DNA of 64,000 nt from Pomphorhynchus laevis (lineage: Eukaryota; Acanthocephala; Palaeacanthocephala; Echinorhynchida; Pomphorhynchidae): NCBI GenBank assembly GCA_012934845.2, contig WNNJ02001868.1, positions 79,428 to 143,427 on the forward strand, in the 5' to 3' direction. Within the stretch, counting starts at the first letter, position 1. Each line of letters begins with the position of its first letter. The position numbers and the translations under genes were made by a program. The notes below the pieces were generated by a model. It was not told the DNA's origin and did no database searches. It saw nothing but the letters and a program-made list of their open reading frames with translations. Shown here in pieces: positions 1 through 12,104 of this stretch.

Positions 1-1380
1 AGTTCGTAAAATTACTCAGTATATTTTAGATTTATTAATCATTAATTAAGTAAAATAATCATTGATTCAGTAAATCAAAAATCAGTGAAATTATGCTTCA
101 AAATATTGTTTGAAAGATATATTTAAAAAATCATGTTCTTAAAGAATCAAGTTTGTGCCTTATACTTTATAATGCAACTTATAATTATTTATTTTTAATC
201 AATTTTCGGTATAAATAGTAAAAGTCATCTTTAAGGAGTCGAATTGAGATGATTGTTTTGCCTATGACGATTTGAATAAAAATAGCATTTTTCAGGAAAA
301 ATTAGGAACGGCTAAAAACCTTGAGGTAAAATTACATGTTACATTTGCTTAAGCTGGTAGAACGAAACCATTTTGATTATAATGTATTGATAAAATAGGT
401 AAGCAAAGAGTTGGTTATTTTAAATGAGTATCGATTGATAATTTCGTTGTAATGACAAACATGGATATATACATATGCTCGAAGGAGTATAGAACTCGAT
501 TATGGCTAATTACGACTAATTCAGTTTTTATATGAGGGTTTTAATTTTTACAGTCAGGCGTTTTAGCTTTAACTATTATATACTTAAAGTTAACTTTTTG
601 ACTTGACATAAATACATTGCTCGCAGCATTAATATTCTTTTTAAATTGAAATATTTTTATAGCTTTGATTATTATGTCATATACTTGATATGAGATATAC
701 TTGTAAGAGATACAAAGACATTCTTCAAAAGTTACAACGTACAGTCGCCAAACTTTACTCAAAATTTTTAGGCAATAGTTTAGGCAATTATTCTTTTATC
801 TAATGATAATATGCGATGCGATAAATTTCAGACATATCGTGTTTTCGCTTCGGTTAGTATATCTGTTATTGTAGCTTTGCGTATATAAATGTAAAAAGGG
901 TAATTTAAACCGAATCTATTAAACGATCAAATTTATAGAGCGAGCTTTTAGAAGTGATGATTAGACTTATTTCTTTATACGAGTCTAATTCAAGCATATG
1001 GGTTGGTATTCGTCGCACAGATTCTGTAATATTTACTTTCAAGATATAATTTTAAGAAATTTCATTATTCCATTATTAACAACTGATAATTGATTTTAAA
1101 ATTTGTATAAAAAATAAAAAATTTATTTTTCATTTGCACAAAATTCAAACATTAATTTGATTTTAAAGTTTAAATCTTTCTATTAAATTATTGAGCAAAT
1201 GTTATATTAATATTAAAGTTGATATAAATTATTAAATATTATTTACATCATAGCGAGTAATATATATAATATTTTAATGTGTGTTATATATTAAATTATA
1301 TTTAATATAATAATTTAATATATATACAAAATTATATATATTAAAATATATTTTTTTCTAAAAATTTATTTTATATCTTC
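1..1380. other. AT-rich intergenic DNA, no gene seen
   Basis: Only short chance reading frames are present. The last 200 bases (about 1,190-1,370) are almost pure A/T. I see no repeat shared with the rest of the window and no RNA gene. Confidence 0.6.
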
Positions 1381-1394
1381 CTCAATGCATGGAA

Positions 1395-2200
1395 CTACTT
1401 AAAGTTCCGAGCACTGAAGCAACATTTTCGATCTGTATTGTCTGGCTTACGCGCTGGATCAGATACAAACAAGCTTGAGGGTCGCCGCAGTGACAGCGCA
1501 GTAATTTTCCAAGCATTGAGAGGAACGCTGATGCGTTCTGGCCGATCGCGCTCAACGTCTAAATAGCGATTGGGCGGGCAGAAATTATATCCATTGGATT
1601 CTATAGAAATATATTTTTGTCTTTTCATGTCTTCGGCTTGGTTTGCTACAACGCCGGATCCCACTATTGCTGATGCTAAATGGCTGGCAGATAAGGGGTC
1701 GACGCAGGTAAAGTCCCAACACATGGGTTAGCCTCTCTGCCATGAAATCATTGCCACGCCATCCGGGCGTGGCAAGTAAATACCACATTTCTATCCGGCT
1801 CGACCAAGCGGTTCGAGACGGCTAGGAATGTGGTATTTACTAAGTGCGTCTGCAATGATCTTGTTGACCATACTGTGTCGAGCAAAACGGCCAGCTGATC
1901 GGGGCAGCTTAAGCCATGTGTGCCCGGCCTGTCTACTTTTGCACCAAATATGCACGAGTGTGGGTGGAATACTGTGGTGCCGAGACGTAACGCGATGGCT
2001 ATACCTAACGTTTCGTTTGGCAATAATGTCCCTATAGCCAATATTGGAAATGCTTGCAGGAACGCTCCTGCTGCAACTGAAGAAACACTAGTTAGACGGG
2101 CAAGTTCCGTAGGCTCCAAAGTCTTGTTTTTCAGGTTGGCCAAGGTAGCAGCGCTTAATGCGCGTGTCCAATCTTTTTGCGTGGAATGTCGATCTGGCAT
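1395..2200 (-). pseudogene. C-terminal zinc-knuckle / endonuclease-like part of LINE-like element 1
   Basis: The minus-strand frame 2,200-1,748 reads through GAFLQAFPILAIGTLL and a knuckle of the form C-x-F-G-A-x-V-D...H-G-L-S-C. A second frame (1,724-1,395) contains CWDFTCVDPLSASHLAS followed by a basic QAEDMKRQKY segment. In relatives of this element as I recall them, the same order is zinc knuckle, R-P-D-G, then W-D-A-T-C-V-D, which fits a PD-(D/E)xK-like nuclease. Here the R-P-D half falls in the damaged junction and is not visible. Function is therefore by analogy only. Confidence 0.55.
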
Positions 2201-2485
2201 TGGTTTAGAAGCCGTGACATTACTTATTATTGTCTGATCTACTGGTGAACTATGATTCCATGTTAGGGGTCAACGACCGCCCGAAGAGATCCACAGGTTG
2301 GCATGCATATGAAACTCGTCGGTTCCGACTGTTAAAGGTCCATGAAAGGGCGGTGGCAACATGCATAACGTGAGTGGAATACATGCCGAGTAAGACGTCA
2401 AGTACGCAGAAATTGACAAGGTAGACGTACTGGAGATTCCAAGGCCGTCGTGGTCGATTGAAAGACTGGATTGTTCCCAGCTTGA

Positions 2486-3534
2486 TTAAGAAAGAGAGAT
2501 ATTCAGTATTCTTTCTAATTCTTGTTTAAAAACAGTGTCGTATTCTGACAGAACGATGCTATTAGCACAGGGGCTACACCTCAGTAGGAAGAGCAGCTTT
2601 GGTGTGCTTAGGTAATTTTTTAACAAAAAGTATGCGACATGTGCATTGACGTAAGTCAGACGGCTGCACATCAATCGCAGTGTTGATACTTTGGGGCGGA
2701 TAGAGTCGACTATGCTCTCTGAATTTCCTACGGCGGCACCTAGATGGGTGGCTTCAGATGGCGGTATAGTTTTGATTCCTGGAAGAACGTCAAAAACTTT
2801 TTGAAACGCGTTTGGCGTCTCAGAGATCAGTTCGCATTTTGAATTATTGGTAAACAAACCGTATTTTGGGCCTTGAACTGATATAATTTCGGCATCGTAA
2901 ATGACATTTTCCGGCCAGACGCCGACTGCCACATCGTCCAGATACCAGGTGTTTGAGCAAGATCTAAGCTGTTTTATTAAAGGTTGAGGGCGAGGCAAAA
3001 TAACAACAAGGCGAGAGGGTCACCTTGTTGTACGCCTTCTTGTGAGCGTATCAGATGGTCGCCGTAGTACAAAAAACTATTACAGACGTAGCAGCTGTCC
3101 ACGAACCATGAAAGAGCTGGGATGTATCGGTTAACTTCATATATGATTTTTGCACGGCTGATTTGATTGAAGGCGTTGGAAAAGTCTATTTTAGGTAGGC
3201 CATAACCGGAATTCTTGGTTTCTTTCAGGAATATTCGCGTTGAGTGCACTGCTTCTTCGCACCCGAAACGTACTCCAACTTGATGGGGAAGAAGCATGGC
3301 AGAAGCCTCTTCTCGTATAAGTAGTGATGACGTCCTTGCCACCAGACGACGGAACGTATTACCGATAACGATAGGCCGGAGACCGCCGTCTTTTTTGTTG
3401 AAGCTAATGAGTTTTGCTCCGAAGAAAATGGGTCTGACCGCCTCGGGTACGTTACCGTTTAAGACAGCGTTGACAAATTCTGTGAGCTGGCCAACGAGGT
3501 AACTTTCTTTGTTTGAGTCATCTAGTCCGATCAA
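2486..3534 (-). pseudogene. Reverse transcriptase of LINE-like element 1 (two frames)
   Basis: Two adjoining minus-strand frames (3,534-2,977 and 2,998-2,486) together cover the RT palm. Visible motifs are KKDGGLRPIVIGNTFRRL (finger region), KIDFSNAFNQI (motif A, with the catalytic D), GVQQGDPLALLLF (motif B) and WYLDDVAVG (motif C, the YxDD box). A thumb-like stretch follows. The join between motif B and motif C changes frame near 2,990, so the gene is broken there. The KDGGxRPI / GxQQGDPL / WYLDD combination is common in animal non-LTR retrotransposons. I could not place it in a named clade with certainty. Confidence 0.8.
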
Positions 3535-4170
3535 GTCTTGTATGTGACGAGGTCGCAGTCCATCGAAGTCTCAGGCGGTGCCCTTGGAGAACGATTTTAT
3601 TGCCGCGACTACGTCTACCTTGGACGTTGTTAACGGGGCAGGAGGTCAGAAAGACTTTGCTCGTGAATTTCGGGTTCGCCTCGGATTAGGTGCTTTATGT
3701 TCATTTCCGCGGAGTCTTCCGTGGTGAATGGAGCTAATTTCTCGTCATTTGAGGCTATGCGGATTGCTACTCATACGTCACATTCTTCCAGTTTCCTAGT
3801 AATGATTTGATCGTAATCTTCTGCGGATTTGATGATGGAATCATCCATCGACATGCGATTTTCGTATTTTTGCCGTGGCTATGCTTCGGCGGGCAGCGAT
3901 AGAGATGTACTAAATGGCAAAGATGCCTTTTTATTTTTGTGGTCAGGATTGATCCGTCGACACAGTTCGACCTTCGTGTGGTGACATTCAGACACGATTT
4001 GGCAAAAAAGAACAGGTCGGCCTAATTCGACTCGTTTGTAAAATCCGTGTTGATTGCGTGAAGTACAGAGCCAAGAGTGGTTGCTACTGTGATTCGTGCT
4101 CCACGGGGAATGTTGGCGAAATTCCTTACATAATGCTCGATTGCAACAGTATAGCAATACTGAGTTTCTT

Positions 4171-4837
4171 ACTCCAACTTTTATCTTGTCTTTTTTCACA
4201 TTTTGTCTATATTCATTATACAAGTTTAATTCACATACACGCATACAAAGAAAATACATTTTGGTAAATGAAAAATATCAAATGAAAAATTCATTTTTCT
4301 TAGAGAAAAATTGATTTTTCTCTTTGAGAAAATCAATAACATCAATATCGTAGAAGAAACATACAAAGGTGTGAAGAGAAATGTGCTCCTATTTCAACAT
4401 ATAGAGTAAATTCAATCATATGTAGGAATCACATTCTGTTTTATTCAAAATTTTGAAACTATAAAACATCAAATACAAAAATATGCAGCAATCGTAGTAT
4501 AGTTGACGTAATATCCTTGTATACATCGATTCTACAAGTGGATGGTTTGCAAGCGCTTCGGAAGTTATCCCAGATTGTTAATATGGCTATCACCGATTGA
4601 ATGTGAAAAACGGTTAGGCTATTATGCCATCAATCATAAGGGAATTTAAATTGGGATTGTAATTTCCTTAATCCTAAATTATTTCATAAAATTTTAATTT
4701 TGTTTCGATTAATTTTATACTAAATAAATCATTTTTAATGTATCTACAAAAAGAAGACAAAATATTAATTACATATTCTGTAATTAATTATTAATAAATC
4801 GTTTTTGTTTTCTGCTAAACTGTGTTGAAGTAGTGAT
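4171..4837. other. AT-rich spacer between retroelement and kinesin gene
   Basis: No gene is seen. Around 4,265-4,335 there are overlapping short A/T palindromes built on the word GAAAAAT. The rest is unremarkable AT-rich DNA. Confidence 0.5.
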
Positions 4838-4843
4838 TTTATT
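4838..4843 (-). terminator. Candidate poly(A) signal for the kinesin gene
   Basis: AATAAA on the minus strand lies about 115 bases after the kinesin stop codon, a usual distance for a metazoan polyadenylation signal. In DNA this AT-rich the hexamer is common by chance. Confidence 0.4.
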
Positions 4844-4958
4844 ACAAATCAAATTAACCTTTTAAAACTTAAAGAATTAATCGTTTATCTAAATTCATTG
4901 GATGAGTGCTTATAGAGGAAAAAATTCGTCAATTTATTTTTCGTGAACAATTAAAAAA

Positions 4959-6551
4959 TCAATTGAAGTTGGTTTTCACCTTTTCCTTGATTTGATAGAG
5001 TTGTTTTTGGCATGTATCGAGTAAAGTGTTTATGGATTTTATTGTCTCTTTATGACCTTGTTCACCACTATTACTTTTAATATTTTCAATTGTGGTAATT
5101 GTCTTTTTTAATTTTCGACAACAACCAGAAAAATTGTCTGATCCTGTTGATTCTGAACTAAGTGTAATATCACTTCCATTGTCTTCATTTCCGGCTATTG
5201 CCCTATACAGTTGATTGTTAGAACGAATAAGTTTTCTCGCATGATCACCTTGAATAAGCTTATTTCCTACTAAATTGCGGTATTTCTTTTTAAACTTGAA
5301 AATCTTCCCCTTAGTCATTTCGCTGTTTATGCGTGCCCGAGATATGGATGATGCTGATTGAATGCTTTCAGAAATGACATTAGCGTTGACTGTACTAAGC
5401 TGCTGAGCATACAATAATGTATTCACTATTGCATGTTCGTGTTTGTATCCGGGTGAAACGGTTGCGATCATAGCTATACGCGTGTTATCTCTCATAAATG
5501 AATCTCGATGAATTCGAGTTAATAGACAGCCACGAAACGAAATGTGATTTGTTTTCATTTTCTGTCTATTACAACTTGTTGACACAGCCATCTTTCGAAT
5601 GCATTCATTTAAATACATCAATGATGTATTAATATCTGACATTTCACGCTTTGTGAGCTCACCAAAGTACGTGCTGTCACAACATCTTTCATTACCTGCC
5701 AAATCAATAAGACATAGTTTGCCGTGCATCTTATTTTCTCCGGGTTTAGTTATCATCAAGTCTATTATCATATGGCTTCTACTGGATATATTATTGGCCC
5801 AAGTTTTACCGACCTTTCTGCATCTAATCGACTGAATGAGTATCTTTTCCAGTTGCTTGTTATCTTCTAGGTCAATATCCCTGACACCTCTTAATTTGTC
5901 CAGGCCATCACGACCTTCAACTAAGGTTAGTTCGTTACGGTTATTTAAAAGGTCGTAGATCTTGTTCATATATAGCTCATATATTCTACACTTAAGTACT
6001 TTACCTGAGGCTTTTAGGCGTTCAATCATCTCTGCACCTGATAGATAGAAAATGCTTTCCTGGCAGTGTAGCTGATGTTCATCGTTTTTCTTTGAATCTC
6101 CTTTATCCGCTGCAGTGAAGCACATGGTGTGAGTTTTACCGCTACCAGTCTCACCGTATGCAAAGCACATTGAGTGGTTTCCGTTTAAGGAATTTTCCAA
6201 TAACGTAAGCAAAACATTTTTATAAATTGCCAAGTTAGGGCAATTCTCACAGAAGACAAAATCAAATTTATGCAAGGTAGTGTCAACATACAATTGAGAA
6301 TTTAACTTGATTTTTATCCTATGGATCGCACAAGATTTAGGGTTTACAACTGTAACTATATCTAGGTCATCGTCTTCATCGGTACTATTAACACAAAGTG
6401 GGCATTTCCTTATACAGACCACAATCGGTTTGTTACAAGGCTCCAGCGGTATTGTGTACGGATTATTTGACTGACTATGAATTGCCTTGAATCTGTTTAT
6501 CGTCTTTTTGCATCTCTCCCAACTTGGACTGTTTTTACGGAGAACGCCCAT
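4959..6551 (-). CDS. Kinesin-13-like motor protein, intronless
   Basis: A 530-residue uninterrupted frame begins at an ATG and encodes a kinesin motor near its N-terminus. Visible are the P-loop GETGSGKT (133-140), switch I NNISSRSH (253-260) and switch II LIDLAGNE (281-288). The entry strand IVVCIRKCPL (43-52), followed by HKFDFVF, and the KVGKTWANNISSRSH context are closest to kinesin-13 (KIF2/MCAK). Proteins of that family depolymerise microtubule ends using ATP rather than walking. The family's KVD loop aligns without a gap to KLN at residues 82-84, so depolymerase activity is doubtful. The tail after about residue 400 is basic, then serine-rich, and ends in a probable coiled coil. At 530 residues it is shorter than typical kinesin-13 proteins (about 670-730). 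The single exon and divergence suggest an old retrogene. An intact frame in a decayed neighbourhood suggests selection. Confidence 0.85.
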   Translation of the reverse strand: MGVLRKNSPSWERCKKTINRFKAIHSQSNNPYTIPLEPCNKPIVVCIRKCPLCVNSTDEDDDLDIVTVVNPKSCAIHRIKIKLNSQLYVDTTLHKFDFVFCENCPNLAIYKNVLLTLLENSLNGNHSMCFAYGETGSGKTHTMCFTAADKGDSKKNDEHQLHCQESIFYLSGAEMIERLKASGKVLKCRIYELYMNKIYDLLNNRNELTLVEGRDGLDKLRGVRDIDLEDNKQLEKILIQSIRCRKVGKTWANNISSRSHMIIDLMITKPGENKMHGKLCLIDLAGNERCCDSTYFGELTKREMSDINTSLMYLNECIRKMAVSTSCNRQKMKTNHISFRGCLLTRIHRDSFMRDNTRIAMIATVSPGYKHEHAIVNTLLYAQQLSTVNANVISESIQSASSISRARINSEMTKGKIFKFKKKYRNLVGNKLIQGDHARKLIRSNNQLYRAIAGNEDNGSDITLSSESTGSDNFSGCCRKLKKTITTIENIKSNSGEQGHKETIKSINTLLDTCQKQLYQIKEKVKTNFN

Positions 6552-7210
6552 CTTCTAATGTTTATTCCTTTCTCCTGCCAATTTATGTTAAATAATTCGA
6601 GAAATTTTATACTGATATCATGTCATTACGTAATTTCCATGGTAACATGTGAATTTCGAAAAATTTTAGGAATTATTTTAGTATAAATATATTTATATAT
6701 TTTTGAATATATATATTTATTGACTTATTATGTCACATTAATTAAATATTCAGAAAATATAAAAAGCTTCAAGGTAAAAGTGATAAAGACATTATAATTT
6801 AAAACGTTAATGAATATAAGAAATTGTATCAGACAACAAATTTTTGAATACTAGTCACCCGAAATTTTTCGATATTTATAATTTTATTCACAGTCTTACT
6901 TTTAAATATTTTAAACATATATTATTATTGATTTATATAAATCTTCTCCTTTAATAGATTAAATGTCTTTCATCATTACCGACATTTTAGTTCCACATAC
7001 TACGTTTTTAAATTACATTCATGTATCACAATATTAAATCACAATATCCTTTTTGGAATTTTAAGTTACATCTAATATTCGAAATAAACATATTGTTATT
7101 GACATTATTATTTATTAATAGATAAATTATAAGAATTTATTTTATCATTTATCACAATTAAAAATTTTCTTTTTATTTAAAAATACATTAAAATTCTTTT
7201 AATGAACTAA
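6552..7210. other. AT-rich upstream region of the kinesin gene
   Basis: This 660-bp A/T-rich stretch would contain the kinesin promoter. I see no convincing TATA box or initiator among the many A/T runs, and no coding region. Confidence 0.4.
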
Positions 7211-7370
7211 TTTTTCCGCCAATTTCTATTCTTATTAAAAGAATCGGTAAGACTCAAACAGCACAAACTGATTCTATGCTGAGTCAGTTTATGACTCAAA
7301 GTCAGTTTTTTTCTGTCATTTTTTTTAGTCTTCCCGATTCCTTCAATCAAAATAAAAATTGGCGGGAAAA
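7211..7370. repeat. 160-bp foldback (MITE-like) element
   Basis: Two arms of about 50 bp (7,211-7,260 and 7,322-7,370) are imperfect inverted copies, each starting at its outer end with TTTT-C(C)CGCC. The loop holds the palindromic words TGAGTCA and TGACTCA. Small size, terminal inverted repeats and no coding capacity fit a MITE or foldback element. A clear target-site duplication was not found. Confidence 0.6.
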
Positions 7371-8579
7371 GTAAGTCATTTGTTTCAATTCCACCATTAA
7401 TATTTAATTTATACAATTTTTAAAGTTTTAATGGGAGAAATAGGCAATGATACATTATTATTTGTGATTTTTAGAAATCAAAATATTTATTGTTTTTAGA
7501 AATTTTATAACATTTGTATGTAATAAAAAAATTTAATTTTAAAATTATTATGAATTTTTTATTTTAATTTTAAAATTATATTCTGAAATAGCGTGATAAA
7601 ATATGATATTCAAAACAATGCAACTTAATGTTCTACATGTTAGAATTTCATATTAAATAAAAAAGTTCATATTAATAAGTATCTTTCAATAATTTTTATA
7701 TTAAACAAAAGTTAATGTTTCATATAAGAAAGTTTATACAAAGTTTACAAGTTTACGTGCTTACAAACTTATACATATTTTGCTCTCTACATTAATTAAA
7801 AATGTTTATATCTTAATATCTTAATAATAATATTAAGATATTAAGTTATATTATATTATAATGATATCTTAATAATGATATATCTTTTTTAAGTCAGAAT
7901 TTTTACAACCAATTAATAGAGATCATTTTTTGATGTAAATAATTGATCTTAATTAATTGATTAATGGTTTACAAATTAATGTATTTGTAAATTAAGTTAG
8001 TGTTATAATTACTATAAATAAATATCAATAAATCAGATCGTTTAAGTAAGGCCAGATATTTTGTACTTTAAATAAAAAAATAGAAATATTTTAATCATTA
8101 AAAATATATTTACAACTGAGAATTTTTATAAATCAATTAATAGATATTATACAATATACTAGAATAAAGGATTATGTTCAAAAACCAAAACACGAACAAT
8201 AAACACATAGCAAATTATGGAAAAAGTCATGTCGTCTTTAATATACAACGATTTGTAACTTTATTAAAATTCATCTTACTCTCGCGTATTTCGGTTTTAT
8301 TTTAAAAACGTTAATCTTAAACCTTACAGCAGTTGTACATTACAGACCAATAAGGTTTGAATTTATTTTTAATATGAAAAATCGAATTGTTAAAAAGGAT
8401 TTTGCTGCAATTAAAACTTATTCAAATGTGAAATAACTGGATTTTCTGGTTATTTAATTTAAACATATATTTGAAACGGCTTTTAAAATTTCAGCAAAGC
8501 TTTTCAATCAGTAGGAAGATTTTGCTACGCACATAATGTACTTTATCTGCTAAATAATGTTTAAATTTCGCGAGGCTAC
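7371..8579. other. AT-rich intergenic DNA
   Basis: No gene is seen. Short A/T palindromes occur, for example around 7,805-7,880 (repeats of ATATCTTAATA and its complement). Confidence 0.5.
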
Positions 8580-8599
8580 TTTGTAATTAGAAACTCGTA

Positions 8600-8855
8600 T
8601 TATCACAAAAATATTTAGCTGATTTTCTAGTGAAGTATTATTTAAGGATGTTAACATTACTTATCTTAAATTAAAATTTATTTAAACAAAATTTCCCTAT
8701 GGTATAAAAGTTTATTTAAAAAACTTTTACATTAACATTTTATTTAGCTAATGTTTTAGTGAAGTATTAGCGAAATATGCTAAGCATTATTGATATTTAA
8801 TTAAAATTTATTGAAACCAAATTTCCCTAGAGACTAAAAGTTTAAAGTCTGCGCT
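8600..8855. repeat. Diverged tandem duplication, unit about 120-125 bp
   Basis: The order 'tatttagct ... tagtgaagtatta ... ttaaaatttatt ... aaatttccct ... taaaagttta' occurs at about 8,615-8,715 and again at about 8,740-8,850. The copies are clearly related but diverged, so the duplication is old. No coding potential is seen. Confidence 0.5.
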
Positions 8856-9990
8856 TAATATTCATTTATTGACAAACGTTAAAACCGAATTTTCAAGTTA
8901 AAAGCATGAATTAAAAAGAATTATGCTATGGCAGCCTTTAACTTAATGTTTATCGCATAGTCGTTTTTAAGTAATATAATGATGGCATTAGCATAACGGT
9001 AGACTTATAATGCGGACATTTTTAGCGAAGCATACATTTGATATAAAAGGGCACTAACATAGCATGAAATGAAGATTTCTTATGTATTATTAATATCACA
9101 GTTGTTACAAGATATATTACAGGATTTATGCAAGTATTGTTTTCTACTGTAAATGATATTCAATACTCGATCTCTCGGTAGAAAGCGGGAACAAACAAGT
9201 GCTGGATTTCAATCTCAACGTATGATGTTTATCTTTTGAAATTAAAATAATAATTTAGTTATATTTTTCAATTCTATTTATTTTTAACAAATGTTTATTT
9301 TAAATAATATTTAATAATCCTAACATCATTAATCAGTTTGATAAAAGTGTTAATCTAATTCGCAAAATAACAATTGTACATTCAAGTGAATATATTAAAA
9401 TCAAATACTCTAAGACGTTTACTGTATAAATCATTGACTTATCAAAGAAATTTCAAAATTAACTATATTGCATCGTAAATATTATTAGGGTCATTTAAAC
9501 AGATAGCTTGACTGTTTAAACAATAACCAGCTGTTTACAAGTAGTGGGTTGATTCACATTATGGTCGTAAAATGATTAAAAATACTTATTAACTTTGTAA
9601 AAATCCCAAAATAATCATTTTTAGACTATTATGTAGAGACATACCAGCCGCTAACTTAAATATAAAGTTAAGTATTAAGTTAATTTCATAAACTTGGATT
9701 TGAGGGTTGTTTTATAAGGTAATTTCTAACGTTGTGAGACTAATAATTTATGGTAAGATATAACTCCTGCAAAATCAGGAGTTATCAAAATAACTAAATA
9801 TCTGCAAAGTAACAACATTGTGTCTGACTAAATATCCGAAGATAAATGAAGATGGCTATTATCTGGAACTTATTGGGCCAATTGCACAATATGTCTTTAA
9901 AATTTAATGGAACGAATAAAAGGATTAAAAAAAGTTTTATTTCAAAAATTCATGATGAATTATTAAAAAAAACTATGTTCACTATTTTTT
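8856..9990. other. AT-rich intergenic DNA
   Basis: No gene is seen. A short frame at 9,846-10,037 reads into the retroelement module that follows and has no recognisable domain. Confidence 0.5.
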
Positions 9991-9997
9991 GTGGACT

Positions 9998-10130
9998 CGC
10001 TGCTATGCTGTTTCTAGAAATAGGGCCCAAAACCTGATAACATTGTAGTTCCTTCTGATAACATATATTCAATATTCGATGTACATCGTGTATTATTTAG
10101 TCAATTCATAAAAATTGATTTTTTTATTTT
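9998..10130 (+). mobile_element. Solo 3' module of the Penelope-like family
   Basis: This matches the 3' end of the full Penelope-like copies at 28.3-31.7 kb: a CTGCTATG...CATAGCAG-type hairpin around 'aaacctgataaca', then a conserved tail ending in 'gtcaattcataaaaattga'. No reverse transcriptase lies next to it. Confidence 0.6.
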
Positions 10131-10777
10131 AAATTTTAATAATTAATTTTATGATTATATAATGTTTTTATAATTAATATTTTTTACTGTGAAATAATAA
10201 TTTAATACAACATTGATAACCCGCAAATGGGTCCAATATTAATAATGATAATATATTAATTTAATTTACAAAAAAAGTAAAAAAGATCATTGTACGATGA
10301 TCTACGACCGAATTTCAATGTCTACGACGAATTTACCTGTGCATTGAGTTTGGACCGCGGTTTTATGGCTATATAAATATAACTATAAATATATTATTTA
10401 ATTATTTATTATTTAATTATTATTTATAATTATTTAATCATTTAATTGTCTAATATTAAATTATTTAAATTTTATTTATCAATTTTTAATTTATAAATAA
10501 TATAAAATACGTTGACTTAGTTATCTGATCTGATTCATTAATTGAATCCGAGTTGAATTCATAAAAATTCAATCTAAGTTAGTGACGAAAGATATATATG
10601 AAGTATTCATATAAACATATCATCCCAAAATAAGTTGTCTCGATTTGTCTAAATATCTCTCACTCAATTGCTTCCTCTAGTGGTAATTTTTTACATATTT
10701 TAAATATGTATAAAATTATAATAATTAAAAATTAAAATAATAATTAAAAATTGAAATTATAACTTGATTAGTTTTTG

Positions 10778-10900
10778 CCCCTGTTCGTCGACCGAATAGA
10801 GGCTGAAACATGATAACATATCAGTTCCTTTTGATGATTTATAATCCTTTGATACATCATATGTTATTTATTAGTCAATTCATAATGATTGACTTTTTTA
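10778..10900 (+). mobile_element. Solo 3' module of the Penelope-like family
   Basis: This is a second plus-oriented copy of the same module ('gctgaaacatgataaca', then 'tattagtcaattcataatga'), about 780 bp after the previous one. The bases between (10,131-10,777) are A/T-rich with no gene. Confidence 0.55.
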
Positions 10901-11169
10901 AATCGCAATTTCAATTTCTAATTTGATATAAATTATAATATCTTATAATTATATATTATTTATAATTTTTTAATAATTAATAATTTAATATTACATTTAA
11001 TTATTTTTTAATAATTATTTATTTTTTTTTAATTTTTTTAATTATTATTTTTATGTATAAATTAAAATATGTATGCTTTTTGAAAATATCTATTTTGCTT
11101 CTTTCTTTTAATAGAACCAAAGAAACGAGAATTTATTCGAATTGAATTAATTTAAACGACAATTAAATT

Positions 11170-11395
11170 TATGTTAATTTAATGTTCATATCAAGATATA
11201 TACCTTCTTTGTCATTAATATCAGTTCTAATAAGAATAAGGTTACCTGGATAAATTTGTTCACTTATAGAATAAAAATTATATTTGCTAAATACACACTT
11301 CTTTGTCATTAATATTAGTTTTATTAAGAATAAGGTTACCTGGATTAAATTTGTTCACTTATAGAATAAAAATTATATTTGCTAAATACACAAGG
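11170..11395 (-). repeat. Tandem duplication inside a Penelope-like RT fragment
   Basis: Two head-to-tail copies of about 97 bp (about 11,205-11,298 and 11,303-11,395) share 'aataaggttacctgga' and 'tatttgctaaatacaca'. Translated on the minus strand they match the C-terminal RT region of the element at 28.97-29.43 kb. The duplication arose after insertion, since other copies lack it. Confidence 0.6.
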
Positions 11396-11589
11396 ATGGA
11401 TATAAGAATGGATATCCTAAGATGACTTCAGAACAATGATTTTGCAGAACCAAAAGCTCAACTAACAAATAAATCCCGACATTTGGTAAAACATAAAAAC
11501 CCATTAGTATCTAATAGTGATTTAAGATTTTAAACAATTAATATTTACGTAACACAAAAATTAATAATTAAAATTTTCAAATAAAAATC

Positions 11590-11690
11590 GATTTTCATGA
11601 ATTTGACTAATAATATACGATGTATTCGAATAATGAATAGAGGTCATCCGGATGAACTACTATTTTACACCTATTTTATTCTAACGAATT
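11590..11690 (-). mobile_element. Fragment of the Penelope-like 3' module
   Basis: The words 'tatacgatgtattcgaata' and 'gaggtcatccggatgaac' match the reverse of the module tail. Only part of the hairpin region is left. Confidence 0.45.
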
Positions 11691-12104
11691 TCTTTTAGAG
11701 TACCATTTTATAAGTAAACAATTGTTGGTAAACAGCAAAAATCTTATAAATTCAATTTTTTGATGTTATACGAATATATAAAATAAATAAAAATAAATAA
11801 AATAGAAATTAATATACGTAATTAATAAGGAAATAAAATAGAAAGGCATCGTTGTTATCAAGTAAAAGAAATTGTGAGGATATCCGCAGCAACTTCCTAT
11901 CATAGCTCGAAAGCACACTAAATCTTGTCAAATCAGTCTCAAAGATAATAAACCAAGCTTATTCTAATGGATATTATATCAACCTTTGAAATCAATATTC
12001 AATCAAAGGCTACGCTTTAAGTCAAAAATAAAGATAAATAATAAATAGTGATTTAAGATTTTTAATTAAATTTTAAAATTAATTATAATTTAAATTATAA
12101 TTTT

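Larger units (their letters stand above)
1390..4170 (-). mobile_element. Decayed LINE-like retroelement 1 (RLE-type suspected)
   Basis: A block of clearly higher GC than its surroundings carries, in order on the minus strand, a degraded N-terminal part (about 4,170-3,540), a reverse transcriptase (3,534-2,486) and a C-terminal zinc-knuckle plus nuclease-like part (2,200-1,395). The order RT, then a Cys/His knuckle, then a W-D-x-T segment resembles non-LTR elements with a restriction-like endonuclease (R2/CRE-like). That class assignment is inference. Pieces lie in different frames and the N-terminal part holds several stops, so this copy is dead. No poly(A) tail or target-site duplication was recognised. 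It is a different subfamily from the element at 21.8-23.9 kb, judging by their different RT motifs. Confidence 0.7.

Noticed and set aside
541-762. Small minus-strand gene near the window start
   Set aside because: A 73-codon frame in AT-rich DNA with no domain, no homologue known to me and no supporting signals.
9846-10037. Small plus-strand gene
   Set aside because: Its second half lies in a non-coding Penelope 3' module, and the composition is that of chance AT-rich frames.
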